From positions 1 to 60,562 of the IMG/VR virus record IMGVR_UViG_3300046167_000012: a stretch of 60,562 nt of DNA. One strand, 5' to 3'. This document shows positions 40,760 to 48,563 of this stretch, in pieces. How positions within the stretch are numbered: position 1 is the stretch's first letter; each line of letters begins with the position of its first letter. The notes beneath the pieces are model-generated. The model saw only the letters and a list, made by a program, of their open reading frames with translations. It made no database searches and was not told the origin of the DNA. Made by a program: the position numbers and the translations under genes. This stretch comes from a virus.

Positions 40760-41245
40760 ATGAACATTTTGAATAACATGGAATCGCAAGAAGTTTTTAT
40801 CGTACATCAAATGCCTACAGGCACTGCCTTTGGGGTACGTGTCGATAACGGCGAGAAGGTCTTTATAAACTCTAAGCTAGCTAAGAAGCACACCGTCGCA
40901 GAAGAACAAGTACGGACGCTTACACTAATACCAAACACTAAAGTTGACACGCCTTGGCAAGCGGTTGGTGTATCTGCAAACGTCGAAGAACCTACACCGA
41001 GAGTTGAGGTAGCCAATCTGGAAGATCGTATCGAAGAGTATTTCCAAGAGGAAGCTAATCAGGTTGCATCTACTTCTAAAGTATTAGCTGACGCATTAGA
41101 CGTTGACGTTGTGTCTGTACAAACAGCACTTATTCGTATGCACAATGCAGGGGAAATGACCAAGGCTCAAGTGCATTGTAAAGGTGGGCAAGACAAAGCC
41201 TCTTGGGTTTTATGGGCGCCAAATACAGATTGGTATGAAATGTAA
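40760..41245 (+). CDS. Putative OB-fold/winged-helix protein
   Basis: 161 residues from ATG 40760. The N-terminal half (EVFIVHQMPTGTAFGVRVDN, GEKVFINSKLAKKHTVAEEQ, VRTLTLIPN) looks like a small beta barrel. The second half (EEYFQEEANQVASTSKVLAD, ALDVDVVSVQTALIRMHNAG) is winged-helix-like. It could be a regulator or a replication accessory factor. The domain reading is by pattern only. Confidence 0.6.
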   Translation: MNILNNMESQEVFIVHQMPTGTAFGVRVDNGEKVFINSKLAKKHTVAEEQVRTLTLIPNTKVDTPWQAVGVSANVEEPTPRVEVANLEDRIEEYFQEEANQVASTSKVLADALDVDVVSVQTALIRMHNAGEMTKAQVHCKGGQDKASWVLWAPNTDWYEM

Positions 41246-41436
41246 TGCACAACAAAAAGAAACTAACGCCCGCCCTCGAGTACGAGTTACAGTTCTTACG
41301 TAAACAAGTAGACTTTTGGCAACAGCAATACATACAACCAACTGCATCACCATCTGCAAGAGATCGTTACGACTACGCCAAAGCAGACTTAACTAAGTTT
41401 GTTAGTAACAGGCGCAAAGAAGGATACAACATATGA
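41245..41436 (+). CDS. Small helical protein
   Basis: 63 residues; the start overlaps the previous stop (TAATG). HNKKKLTPALEYELQFLRKQ then a Gln/Tyr-rich helix and basic tail RRKEGYNI. It overlaps the next gene by 4 bases. Function unknown. Confidence 0.55.
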   Translation: MHNKKKLTPALEYELQFLRKQVDFWQQQYIQPTASPSARDRYDYAKADLTKFVSNRRKEGYNI

Positions 41437-41888
41437 CCAAGAAAGAAGAACGTGTATGGACGTATCTACTTGCTAACCGCAAGGCAACTTCTAGTGAAGT
41501 AGCTAAAGCCGTAGGGGTAAGTATAAAATACGTAGACAAGATGATAGCAACTATATCGTCACCTAACTGGAGAGAAGAAATACCTGTGCCTAAGTTTGTA
41601 AAGGACGACAACGCTAAAACTAGGTACGACCTGTTACCACCAGAGTTGCTCGAAGAAACAGCAAGAGTTCTTACGTTTGGCGCACAGAAGTATAGCGCAC
41701 ACAACTGGGCGCAAGGTGCATCTTGGAGTAGATACTTTAGCGCAATGATGCGTCACATGTGGGCTTGGTGGAGAGGTGAAGATAATGACCCCGAAACAGG
41801 GTTTTCACATTTAGCACACGCCGCATGCTGTCTTAGCTTTCTCATAGCTTATCAGCGGCGCGGCCTTGGAGAGGACGATAGAGTATAA
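41433..41888 (+). CDS. dATP/dGTP diphosphohydrolase-like protein with N-terminal HTH
   Basis: 151 residues. Residues 1-40 (RVWTYLLANRKATSSEVAKA, VGVSIKYVDKMIATI) look like a winged helix. From about residue 67, RYDLLPPELLEETARVLTFG, AQKYSAHNWAQGASWSRYFS and HMWAWWRGEDNDPETGFSHL resemble the DUF5664/dATP-dGTP diphosphohydrolase N-terminal family. It may adjust purine nucleotide pools during replication. No PurZ-like gene is present, so a 2-aminoadenine genome is not indicated. Confidence 0.7.
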   Translation: MTKKEERVWTYLLANRKATSSEVAKAVGVSIKYVDKMIATISSPNWREEIPVPKFVKDDNAKTRYDLLPPELLEETARVLTFGAQKYSAHNWAQGASWSRYFSAMMRHMWAWWRGEDNDPETGFSHLAHAACCLSFLIAYQRRGLGEDDRV

Positions 41889-42250
41889 TGGGCAGTAAAA
41901 TTAAACCTATAACTGAAAAGATAATTACTCTTAGTAAAGCGGGTATGTGTAAGGAAGACATAGCACGAGAAGTACAAGGGACTTACGCACAGGTTGCCGC
42001 GTCCATAGCAAGGGCGCAAAGGCGTGGAGATTTGCCGCCAAATAAGCCAGTTCCCATCACAGATATAGCATCGTTTAGGCGTCGCTACGATATTAAGACA
42101 GGTAGTGTTGGTTCGTCGTTGGTAGAAAACACCACCAAAGAAGTATGGGATTTTGCCGCAGACCAAATGCTAAGAAACGATTACCCTAGCTTGGCAGATT
42201 ACCTCGTCGATTTGTTAGTAGATGAATACTACAAAAAGAAAGTTAACTAA
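41888..42250 (+). CDS. Helix-turn-helix protein upstream of the polymerase
   Basis: 120 residues. KPITEKIITLSKAGMCKEDI, AREVQGTYAQVAASIARAQR is a clear HTH. The second half is acidic and helical (SLADYLVDLLVDEYYKKK). Its start overlaps the previous stop and its stop overlaps the polymerase start (TAATG both times). Possible regulator or polymerase-loading factor. Confidence 0.65.
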   Translation: MGSKIKPITEKIITLSKAGMCKEDIAREVQGTYAQVAASIARAQRRGDLPPNKPVPITDIASFRRRYDIKTGSVGSSLVENTTKEVWDFAADQMLRNDYPSLADYLVDLLVDEYYKKKVN

Positions 42251-44076
42251 TGGATGTATACACGCTCGACTTTGAGACTTACTATGATCAGGACTACTCA
42301 CTATCTAAGATGACGACAGAAGATTATGTGCGCGACTCACGGTTCGAAGTAATCGGCCTTGCTATAAAAAAGAATGATAAAGCCACTCAGTACTTAAACG
42401 ACCCCGTGACCATTGAACGTCTACTATCATACATAGACTTCTCTCAGAGCGCCATCCTAGCACAGAACACTATGTTCGATGGAGCTATACTAAGTTGGAG
42501 ATATGGTGTGAAGCCGAAGGTTTGGTTCGATACTATGTGCATGGGTAGAGGTTTACACGGCGTGGATGCAGGCGCATCATTGCGGGCTTTGTCTGAACGC
42601 TACGGTATCGGCGAAAAAGGTTTCGAAGTACACAACGCCAAGGGCAAACGCCGCGCCGATTTCACTGCGGAAGAAGCTAAGAAGTACGGCGAGTATTGTA
42701 TACAGGATGTCGAGCTAACGTATAAACTGTTTAAGATCATGGGGGCTAACTTCCCTCGCACTGAGCTAAAGCTAATCGACGTTACATTGCGTATGTTTAT
42801 TGATCCGATACTTGATCTAGACCTTGGGTTGTTGGAACAGCACTTGGAAGACACGCAAGATCGTAAGGATAAACTACTGCGCGATGCAGGGGTGACAGAT
42901 AAGAAAGACTTGATGTCAAATCTCAAGTTTGCTGACATGCTACGTGATCTTGGTGTCGAGCCGCCTATGAAGACCAGTCTGACAACAGGTAAGGAGACGT
43001 ACGCCTTTGCTAAGAGCGACGAAGACTTCAAGGCATTGCAGGAGCATGCTGATGATCGTGTGCAATCTCTAGTAGCGGCGCGCCTTGGGAACAAATCTAC
43101 TCTTGAGGAAACACGTACGCAGAGGTTTATAGGTATATCTAAACGTGGGCGTTTACCCGTACCGATTAGGTACTACGCGGCGCACACCGGCAGATGGGGT
43201 GGGTCAGATAAAATTAACTTACAAAACCTACCGAGCCGTGGGCCAAATGGTAAGAAGCTAAAGAAGGCTATCATTGCACCAGAAGGACACACAGTTGTCG
43301 AAGCCGATTCGTCCCAAATCGAGGCGCGAGTGCTTGCGTGGTTCGCAGGGCAGAACGATCTTGTAGATCAGTTCGCCAAGGGTGAGGACGTGTACAAGTA
43401 TATGGCGTCAAGTATATACAACGTGGCCGTAGAAGACGTAACTAAAGACCAAAGGTTCGTGGGTAAGACTACAATTCTAGGTGCGGGCTACGGCATGGGG
43501 GCAGAGAAGTTCGGCATGCAGTTAAAGACGTTTGGGTTTGAGGTGTCTGAGGACGAGGCAAGACGGATTATATCTATCTATCGAGAAGCTAACTTTAAGA
43601 TAAGCAAGGTATGGAGAGATGCTAACTACATGGTTAAGCAGTTGGCTAACTACCGTGCTGTGCAGTTTGGTAAGAAGGGTATCATTGGGGTAGACCCTAA
43701 AAACCAAGCCCTGATAGTACCTAGTGGGTTAAAGATATTTTACCCTGAGTTACATGGGGAGCAGTCTGAGAGTGGTTTCGAATATACATACAAAGTACGC
43801 CGAGGCCGAACACGGATATATGGCGGTAAAGTTATCGAGAACGTGTGTCAGGCTATAGCGCGTTGCATAATAGGTGAGCAGATGCTACTAATTAATAAGA
43901 AGTATAAAGTAGTGCTTACTGTACACGATTCGATTGCATGTTGTGTACCCGACGAGGAGGTCGCTGAAGCACAAGCATACGTGGAGAGATGTATGAGATG
44001 GACACCAGACTGGGCAGAGGGCCTTCCTGTCGATTGCGAAAGTGGCACTGGCAAATCCTATGGAGATTGTGAATGA
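42250..44076 (+). CDS. polA: DNA polymerase, family A, with 3'-5' exonuclease
   Basis: 608 residues, short because there is no 5' nuclease domain. The exonuclease begins LDFETYY (Asp7, Glu9). Polymerase motif A VVEADSSQIEARVLAWF has Asp353. Motif B has Arg402, Lys406, Leu410 and Tyr414 (RFVGKTTILGAGYG). Motif C is VHDS (559-561). Leu410 aligns with E. coli Pol I Phe762, the residue that in marine phages distinguishes polymerase classes. It replicates the phage genome with the primase-helicase and SSB-like protein. Confidence 0.95.
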   Translation: MDVYTLDFETYYDQDYSLSKMTTEDYVRDSRFEVIGLAIKKNDKATQYLNDPVTIERLLSYIDFSQSAILAQNTMFDGAILSWRYGVKPKVWFDTMCMGRGLHGVDAGASLRALSERYGIGEKGFEVHNAKGKRRADFTAEEAKKYGEYCIQDVELTYKLFKIMGANFPRTELKLIDVTLRMFIDPILDLDLGLLEQHLEDTQDRKDKLLRDAGVTDKKDLMSNLKFADMLRDLGVEPPMKTSLTTGKETYAFAKSDEDFKALQEHADDRVQSLVAARLGNKSTLEETRTQRFIGISKRGRLPVPIRYYAAHTGRWGGSDKINLQNLPSRGPNGKKLKKAIIAPEGHTVVEADSSQIEARVLAWFAGQNDLVDQFAKGEDVYKYMASSIYNVAVEDVTKDQRFVGKTTILGAGYGMGAEKFGMQLKTFGFEVSEDEARRIISIYREANFKISKVWRDANYMVKQLANYRAVQFGKKGIIGVDPKNQALIVPSGLKIFYPELHGEQSESGFEYTYKVRRGRTRIYGGKVIENVCQAIARCIIGEQMLLINKKYKVVLTVHDSIACCVPDEEVAEAQAYVERCMRWTPDWAEGLPVDCESGTGKSYGDCE

Positions 44077-44405
44077 AGGATAAATACATCAATGCGTATG
44101 AAGCGCAGCTGCTTGGGGCTCGAAATACTCCAACGCAGGGGCGAGCCGAGGTTAAGTTAGCTGGTGGAGAGTTAGAGGTTAAGTTAGGTGGTGGAGAGTT
44201 AATTTGTTGCCCGCTCTGTGACGGTGCCGAGCTAACAATGCGGACTTGGGAGTTACGGAACGGTCTTGTTATGGAGTATAGTGGTATGTTCGCGGATTAT
44301 CACTGCCGAGACTGCGATGAGGTAATGACGTTGGGTTTCTTCAACCAACCTATAGGAGAGGATAGGATGGCCGCAAGAATAAACTGGGTGGTAAAAGATG
44401 AGTAA
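44073..44405 (+). CDS. Zinc-ribbon protein with an internal tandem duplication
   Basis: 110 residues. EVKLAGGELEVKLGGGELIC is a 9-residue unit present twice, encoded by the adjoining 27-bp repeats at 44148-44201. After it CCPLCDGAE and YHCRDCDEVMTLGFF make a zinc ribbon. It overlaps the polymerase by ATGA and the nuclease by 8 bases. Function unknown. Confidence 0.65.
   Translation: MKDKYINAYEAQLLGARNTPTQGRAEVKLAGGELEVKLGGGELICCPLCDGAELTMRTWELRNGLVMEYSGMFADYHCRDCDEVMTLGFFNQPIGEDRMAARINWVVKDE
44148..44201 (+). repeat. 27-bp tandem duplication inside a gene
   Basis: Two units, 44148-44174 and 44175-44201, differ at one base (GCT against GGT). The duplication preserves frame. Confidence 0.9.
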
Positions 44406-45072
44406 AGCCGCGCCGTGGTCGTTTAGCCGTATCAAAGCATTTGAGCAATGCCCCAAACAGTTCTACCATGAGAAGGTACTCAAGCAGTATCCGTTCAGAG
44501 AAACCGAGGCTATGCGCTACGGCACTGAGTTCCACAAGGCATGTGAGGATTACATAGGTAAAGGTACTCCTGTACCCGCCAAGTTTGACTTTATAAAACC
44601 TACGTTGGATTCCCTTAATAACAAAAAAGGTAAGAAGATAGTAGAGCAGAAGTTAGGCTTGACCGCTGACCTAGAACCCTGCAGTTTCTTTGCAAAAGAT
44701 GTATGGTTTCGAGGCATTGTTGATCTTGCGATCATAGATAAAGAAACTGGGGTGGGTTGGATAATTGACTACAAGACAGGCAGATCGGCGAAGTATGCTG
44801 ACAAAGGCCAGTTGGAGTTGATGGCGTTGACAATTTTTAAACATTACCCCGAGGTCACTAAGCTAAATGCAGGTCTGTTGTTCGTTATTGCCAAGAGCCT
44901 TGTCAAAGCCGAATATGAAATAGACTTACAGCAACTTCTATGGGGGAAATGGTTAGCAAACTATGCTAAGATGGAGAAAGCGTTCGAGGTGGATGTTTGG
45001 AATCCAAAGCCATCTGGTCTGTGTAAACGACACTGTCAAGTAGTTGAGTGTCCCCATAATGGAGCAAACTAA
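44398..45072 (+). CDS. PD-(D/E)xK nuclease of the Cas4/AddB iron-sulfur type
   Basis: 224 residues. SFSRIKAFEQCPKQFYHEKV opens the RecB-nuclease fold. TEFHKACEDYI, FRGIVDLAIIDKETG and GWIIDYKTGR supply the active-site Asp, Asp and Lys. Cys18 with Cys209, Cys213 and Cys218 (LCKRHCQVVECPH) has the spacing of the 4Fe-4S cluster in Cas4 and AddB. There is no CRISPR gene nearby, so the role is probably end processing or recombination in replication. Confidence 0.85.
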   Translation: MSKAAPWSFSRIKAFEQCPKQFYHEKVLKQYPFRETEAMRYGTEFHKACEDYIGKGTPVPAKFDFIKPTLDSLNNKKGKKIVEQKLGLTADLEPCSFFAKDVWFRGIVDLAIIDKETGVGWIIDYKTGRSAKYADKGQLELMALTIFKHYPEVTKLNAGLLFVIAKSLVKAEYEIDLQQLLWGKWLANYAKMEKAFEVDVWNPKPSGLCKRHCQVVECPHNGAN

Positions 45073-45362
45073 TGCCATACGTAAATAAACCCCGCCCGTA
45101 TAAAAAAGAATATCAACAGCAGAAAGCGAGAGGAGAACACGAAGCTCGTATGGAGCGACAACGCGCCAGACGTGCGATGGATAAGAAAGGTAAAGATGCC
45201 AACAAGAATGGCAAAGCCGACAAGCGAGAAGGTAAAGATATCGCTCACAAGAAGGCACTAAGTAAAGGCGGCACAAACAAGGACGGATACAAAGTCCAAA
45301 GCCGTAAGAAAAATCGAGCCGCGGGTGGTGCTATGAGCAGCCCCAAAAAGAAGAAAAAGTAG
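45072..45362 (+). CDS. Basic protein with degenerate HNH-like motif
   Basis: 96 residues, very basic. NKPRPYKKEYQQQKARGEHE, ARMERQRARRAMDKKGKD, then DIAHKKALSKGGTNKDGYKV and SRKKNRAAGG. The last parts follow the D-x-H-x(n)-GG-x-N-x(n)-N pattern of HNH-like proteins in marine phages. It lacks a clear second metal His, so activity is doubtful. Its stop TAG is the second to fourth base of palindrome copy 12. Confidence 0.65.
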   Translation: MPYVNKPRPYKKEYQQQKARGEHEARMERQRARRAMDKKGKDANKNGKADKREGKDIAHKKALSKGGTNKDGYKVQSRKKNRAAGGAMSSPKKKKK

Positions 45363-45373
45363 TGACTCACTAC
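45359..45373. repeat. 15-bp palindrome, copy 12
   Basis: GTAGTGACTCACTAC, exact. It supplies the stop codon (TAG TGA) of the basic HNH-like gene and sits 14 bases before the helicase start. This is the last copy seen. Confidence 0.9.
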
Positions 45374-45386
45374 TACGGAGAACAAC

Positions 45387-46922
45387 ATGGAAATTTTGCG
45401 GGATAAAGCAATAATGCTACGGGTACGCAACCCAAAGCAAATAACAACAGCTATCCCCAACAGCAAGGAGCTACCTATGAACAAGGTCGTCGTAAAGTGG
45501 GGGTTAGATGAAGTTCTATCCCTGCGTTCGTTAAACATAAACGCACCATCACCGATTACAAAACGGTACAGTTGGCCGGGGCAATACACGCCCTTCGATC
45601 ATCAGAAAGACACCGCGTCTTTTATGACACTGAACAAGAAGTCCTTTTGCTTTAACGAGCAGGGCACAGGTAAAACTGCATCGGCTATATGGGCGGCAGA
45701 CTATCTTATGACCCAAGGCAAAGTTAAACGTGTACTTGTTGTATGTCCTTTGTCGATTATGGATAGCGCATGGCGCAACGACTTGTTCTCCTTCGCTATG
45801 CACCGCACGGTAGATGTAGCACATGGGAGCAAAGAGAAACGTAAAAAGATAATCAACAGTGGGGCTGAGTTTGTAATTATAAACTACGATGGTGTTGAAG
45901 TTGTCAAAGACGAGATCGCCGCGGGTGGGTTTGATTTGTTTATTGTAGACGAGGCTACACACTATAAGAACGCACAGACAAAACGATGGAAGACACTAAA
46001 CAAACTAATCAAAGAAGACGATTGGTTGTGGATGATGACAGGTACACCCGCCGCACAAAGTCCAGTTGATGCTTACGGGCTAGCTAAACTTGTGAACCCG
46101 TTGGCAGTGCCGAGATTCTTTGGGGCATGGAGAGATATGGTCATGTGGAAAGTCACGCAGTTCTCTTACAAACCTAAAGAGACCGCCAAGGATACAGTGT
46201 TTCGCGCACTACAACCTGCGATCAGATTTACCAAAGAAGAGTGCCTCGACTTACCCGACATGATCTACACTAAGCGCTTTGTCGAGATGACACCACAGCA
46301 GAAGAAGTACTACGAAACATTACGTAAGCAGATGCTAATGCAGGTAGCAGGGGAGTCCGTGACTTCGGCCAACGCCGCGATCAACATGAACAAGCTACTG
46401 CAAATTAGCGCGGGTGCAGTTTATACTGACGATGGAGATTCGGTTGAGTTCGACATCAGAAGCCGATACCAAGCGTTGAAAGAAACTATAGACGAGAGCA
46501 GTAAGAAGGTAATTGTATTCGTGCCGTTCCGACATACTATAGATATGCTAGCACAGAAGCTCCGAGATGACGGCGTCACGTCTGAGATCATACGAGGAGA
46601 TGTATCTGCGGCTAACCGCACACAGATATTTGACAGGTTCCAATCAACGCCTGATCCGAAAGTTCTAGTAATTCAACCGCAGTCCGCCGCGCATGGTGTG
46701 ACCTTGACTGCGGCGAATACAATAGTATGGTGGGGGCCTACTTCTTCTTTGGAGACTTATCTACAAGCAAACGCCCGCATACACCGTGCAGGGCAAGACC
46801 ATAAGTGTACTGTAATTCAATTAGCGGGGTCAGCCGCGGAAAAACGTATTTACCGCATGCTAGACGAACGTATAAACATACACACTGCGATGATAGATTT
46901 ATATAAAGAAATACTTGACTAA
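45387..46922 (+). CDS. SNF2/superfamily 2 DNA helicase-translocase
   Basis: 511 residues from ATG 45387 (GGAGAACAAC upstream). Motif I NEQGTGKTASA (90-100), motif II VDEATHYKNA, motif III MMTGTPAAQSP, motif V-like PQSAAHGVTLTAANTIVWWG and motif VI QANARIHRAGQ identify an SNF2-type ATPase. It translocates on duplex DNA, perhaps for fork remodelling or displacing host proteins. Its location between nuclease and SSB-like genes places it in the replication set. Confidence 0.92.
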   Translation: MEILRDKAIMLRVRNPKQITTAIPNSKELPMNKVVVKWGLDEVLSLRSLNINAPSPITKRYSWPGQYTPFDHQKDTASFMTLNKKSFCFNEQGTGKTASAIWAADYLMTQGKVKRVLVVCPLSIMDSAWRNDLFSFAMHRTVDVAHGSKEKRKKIINSGAEFVIINYDGVEVVKDEIAAGGFDLFIVDEATHYKNAQTKRWKTLNKLIKEDDWLWMMTGTPAAQSPVDAYGLAKLVNPLAVPRFFGAWRDMVMWKVTQFSYKPKETAKDTVFRALQPAIRFTKEECLDLPDMIYTKRFVEMTPQQKKYYETLRKQMLMQVAGESVTSANAAINMNKLLQISAGAVYTDDGDSVEFDIRSRYQALKETIDESSKKVIVFVPFRHTIDMLAQKLRDDGVTSEIIRGDVSAANRTQIFDRFQSTPDPKVLVIQPQSAAHGVTLTAANTIVWWGPTSSLETYLQANARIHRAGQDHKCTVIQLAGSAAEKRIYRMLDERINIHTAMIDLYKEILD

Positions 46923-46973
46923 CTACCATACAATCGTATATGACAGTAAAACAAGTATAAAACGGAGAACAAC

Positions 46974-47363
46974 ATGGCTGTGTCAGTAGACAAGTTAGTT
47001 AATGCGTACACTAAGATACGCGACAAACGCTCGGAGTTAACTTCCAAATATAAAGAGGAAGAGGGCAAGCTCCGAGAACAGCAGGACAGGGTAAAACTTG
47101 CCCTGCTGGAATATTGCAAGGAACACGAGGTCGATAGTGTGCGCACTGCTTCGGGTTTGTTCTATCGCACTGTGAAGCAACGCTATTGGACAAGCGACTG
47201 GGAATCCATGCACAAGTTTATTATGGATAACGAAGTCCCTGAGTTTTTTGAAAAGCGTTTAAATCAAACCCATGTACGTCAGTTCATTGAGGAAAACCCT
47301 GACCTAGTACCGGCAGGTCTTAATGTGGATTCTGAGTACGCAATATCTGTGAGGAAAAAATGA
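46974..47363 (+). CDS. Conserved helical protein of replication region
   Basis: 129 residues. DKLVNAYTKIRDKRSELTSK, YKEEEGKLREQQDRVKLALL is a coiled-coil pair, followed by RYWTSDWESMHKFIMDNEVP and NQTHVRQFIEENPDLVPAGL. The layout recalls a widespread marine-phage family and is faintly Gam-like (host nuclease inhibitor). No function is assured. GGAGAACAAC precedes the start. Confidence 0.65.
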   Translation: MAVSVDKLVNAYTKIRDKRSELTSKYKEEEGKLREQQDRVKLALLEYCKEHEVDSVRTASGLFYRTVKQRYWTSDWESMHKFIMDNEVPEFFEKRLNQTHVRQFIEENPDLVPAGLNVDSEYAISVRKK

Positions 47364-47590
47364 GTGATATTGAATCGCCATATGTGAATATAAATACTGT
47401 AGTGGATTACTTCCAAGTGTCCCTATCTACAATTCGCAAGTGGGTATATACAGGTGAAATCCCTGCGAGTAGCTACATAAAGGTGGGTGATATCTACCGG
47501 TTTCGGCTCGATGAAGTGGAAGCGGCATTAGCTTCTAAAACTAAAAAGGCTACAAAAGAAGCCCCAAAAACAAATTCAGAAGGAGAATAG
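47360..47590 (+). CDS. MerR/excisionase-type HTH protein
   Basis: 76 residues: INTVVDYFQVSLSTIRKWVY, TGEIPASSYIKVGDIYRFRL, DEVEAAL is the standard helix-turn-helix with wing of the excisionase/MerR-like group. The tail is Lys/Thr-rich. With no integrase in the genome it is probably a transcription factor, and one of the candidate readers of the palindrome. It overlaps the preceding gene by ATGA. Confidence 0.75.
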   Translation: MSDIESPYVNINTVVDYFQVSLSTIRKWVYTGEIPASSYIKVGDIYRFRLDEVEAALASKTKKATKEAPKTNSEGE

Positions 47591-47593
47591 TAC

Positions 47594-48472
47594 ATGTCAG
47601 AAGTATCATTGTTTGGGGAAGGCAACTCCCTAGTAAGTAGTGACCTGTTTAAACAACTGCAGGAAGCCGACGATAATCTAGCCGGTGGCAGTGGTGGTGG
47701 CGGATCAAACCGTATCAGCCTACGTGGTGGCCGATTCCGTCAAATGGTCAGCGGAGAACAAGTCAATGTTAAGAGCGATGGCCTCTTAAACGTAGTCGTT
47801 ATCAACGCGGCAAAGTTATCACGTACATACTATGCAGGGGCATACGATCCTGAGAACCCAACTCCACCTGCTTGTTGGTCTCCTGATACACAAACTCCGT
47901 CTAAAGATGTACCTGCGGATACCCGCCAAGCATCTCGTTGTATGGATTGTCCACAGAATATCAAAGGCTCTGGGCAAGGCGAAAGCCGTGCATGTCGCTA
48001 CAATCAGCGCGTTGCTGTATTGCTCGAAGGTGAGTACGACACTGTGTACCAATTACAACTACCTGCTACGTCTATATTTGGCGAAGCTAAAGATGGTAAG
48101 ATGGGCATGCAAGCATACGCTAAATACCTTAAAGCTCACAAGACACCGTCAATCGCTGTGCTTACGCAGATGTATTTTGACGAAAACAGTGACACACCTA
48201 AACTGTTCTTCAAGCCAGTCCGTCCATTGACTGAGGAAGAACTAAATCAAGCTGTGTCCATGAAAGATAGCGATGACGCTATCAAAGCAATTACGTTAAC
48301 TGTTTCCCAAACCGACAAGGTAGAGACACAACGTAATGGATCAGTGGCAAAGCAAGAGCCTGTACTCGACGATGCACCTGAACCTAAGAAGGTCGCCAAG
48401 AAGAAAGAGGTTACTGCTCCCTCTCCTGACGAGGCCGATCTTGCTTCTATCGTAGACAACTGGGACGACTGA
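47594..48472 (+). CDS. Single-stranded DNA-binding protein-like
   Basis: 292 residues. A Gly-rich linker (LAGGSGGGGSNRI) precedes SLRGGRFRQMVSGEQVNVKS and LNVVVINAAKLSRTYYAGAY. A Cys set (PACWSPD, SRCMDCPQNI, SRACRYNQR) suggests a zinc-stabilised OB-like fold. LQLPATSIFGEAKDG closes the core. After a Lys/Pro/Glu linker the C-terminus ends LASIVDNWDD, an acidic tail with an aromatic residue like those of phage SSBs. It probably covers single strands during replication. Confidence 0.75.
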   Translation: MSEVSLFGEGNSLVSSDLFKQLQEADDNLAGGSGGGGSNRISLRGGRFRQMVSGEQVNVKSDGLLNVVVINAAKLSRTYYAGAYDPENPTPPACWSPDTQTPSKDVPADTRQASRCMDCPQNIKGSGQGESRACRYNQRVAVLLEGEYDTVYQLQLPATSIFGEAKDGKMGMQAYAKYLKAHKTPSIAVLTQMYFDENSDTPKLFFKPVRPLTEEELNQAVSMKDSDDAIKAITLTVSQTDKVETQRNGSVAKQEPVLDDAPEPKKVAKKKEVTAPSPDEADLASIVDNWDD

Positions 48473-48503
48473 GGGGTCAGTCACCTAGTTTAACGATAGG
48501 CAG

Positions 48504-48542
48504 TCGTGGCGGGTTTACCACCCTTTCGAGAGCCCGCCACGA
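48504..48542 (+). terminator. 10-bp hairpin before the primase-helicase gene
   Basis: TCGTGGCGGG (48504-48513) pairs exactly with CCCGCCACGA (48533-48542); a 19-base loop lies between. TATATTTTT follows, so it may end or attenuate transcription from the SSB-like gene before the primase start at 48564. Confidence 0.6.
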
Positions 48543-48563
48543 TATATTTTTGGAGCAGTAACA

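Noticed and set aside
41433-44076. A 2-aminoadenine (Z) genome, from the purine hydrolase beside a family A polymerase
   Set aside because: No PurZ-like gene is visible and the hydrolase is not of the MazZ or DatZ type.
44398-45072. The Cas4-like nuclease as part of a CRISPR system
   Set aside because: No cas1, cas2 or array is present and its neighbours are replication genes.
47360-47590. Excisionase implying a temperate integrating phage
   Set aside because: No integrase, attachment-site repeat or tRNA is seen; the fold is equally used by ordinary regulators.
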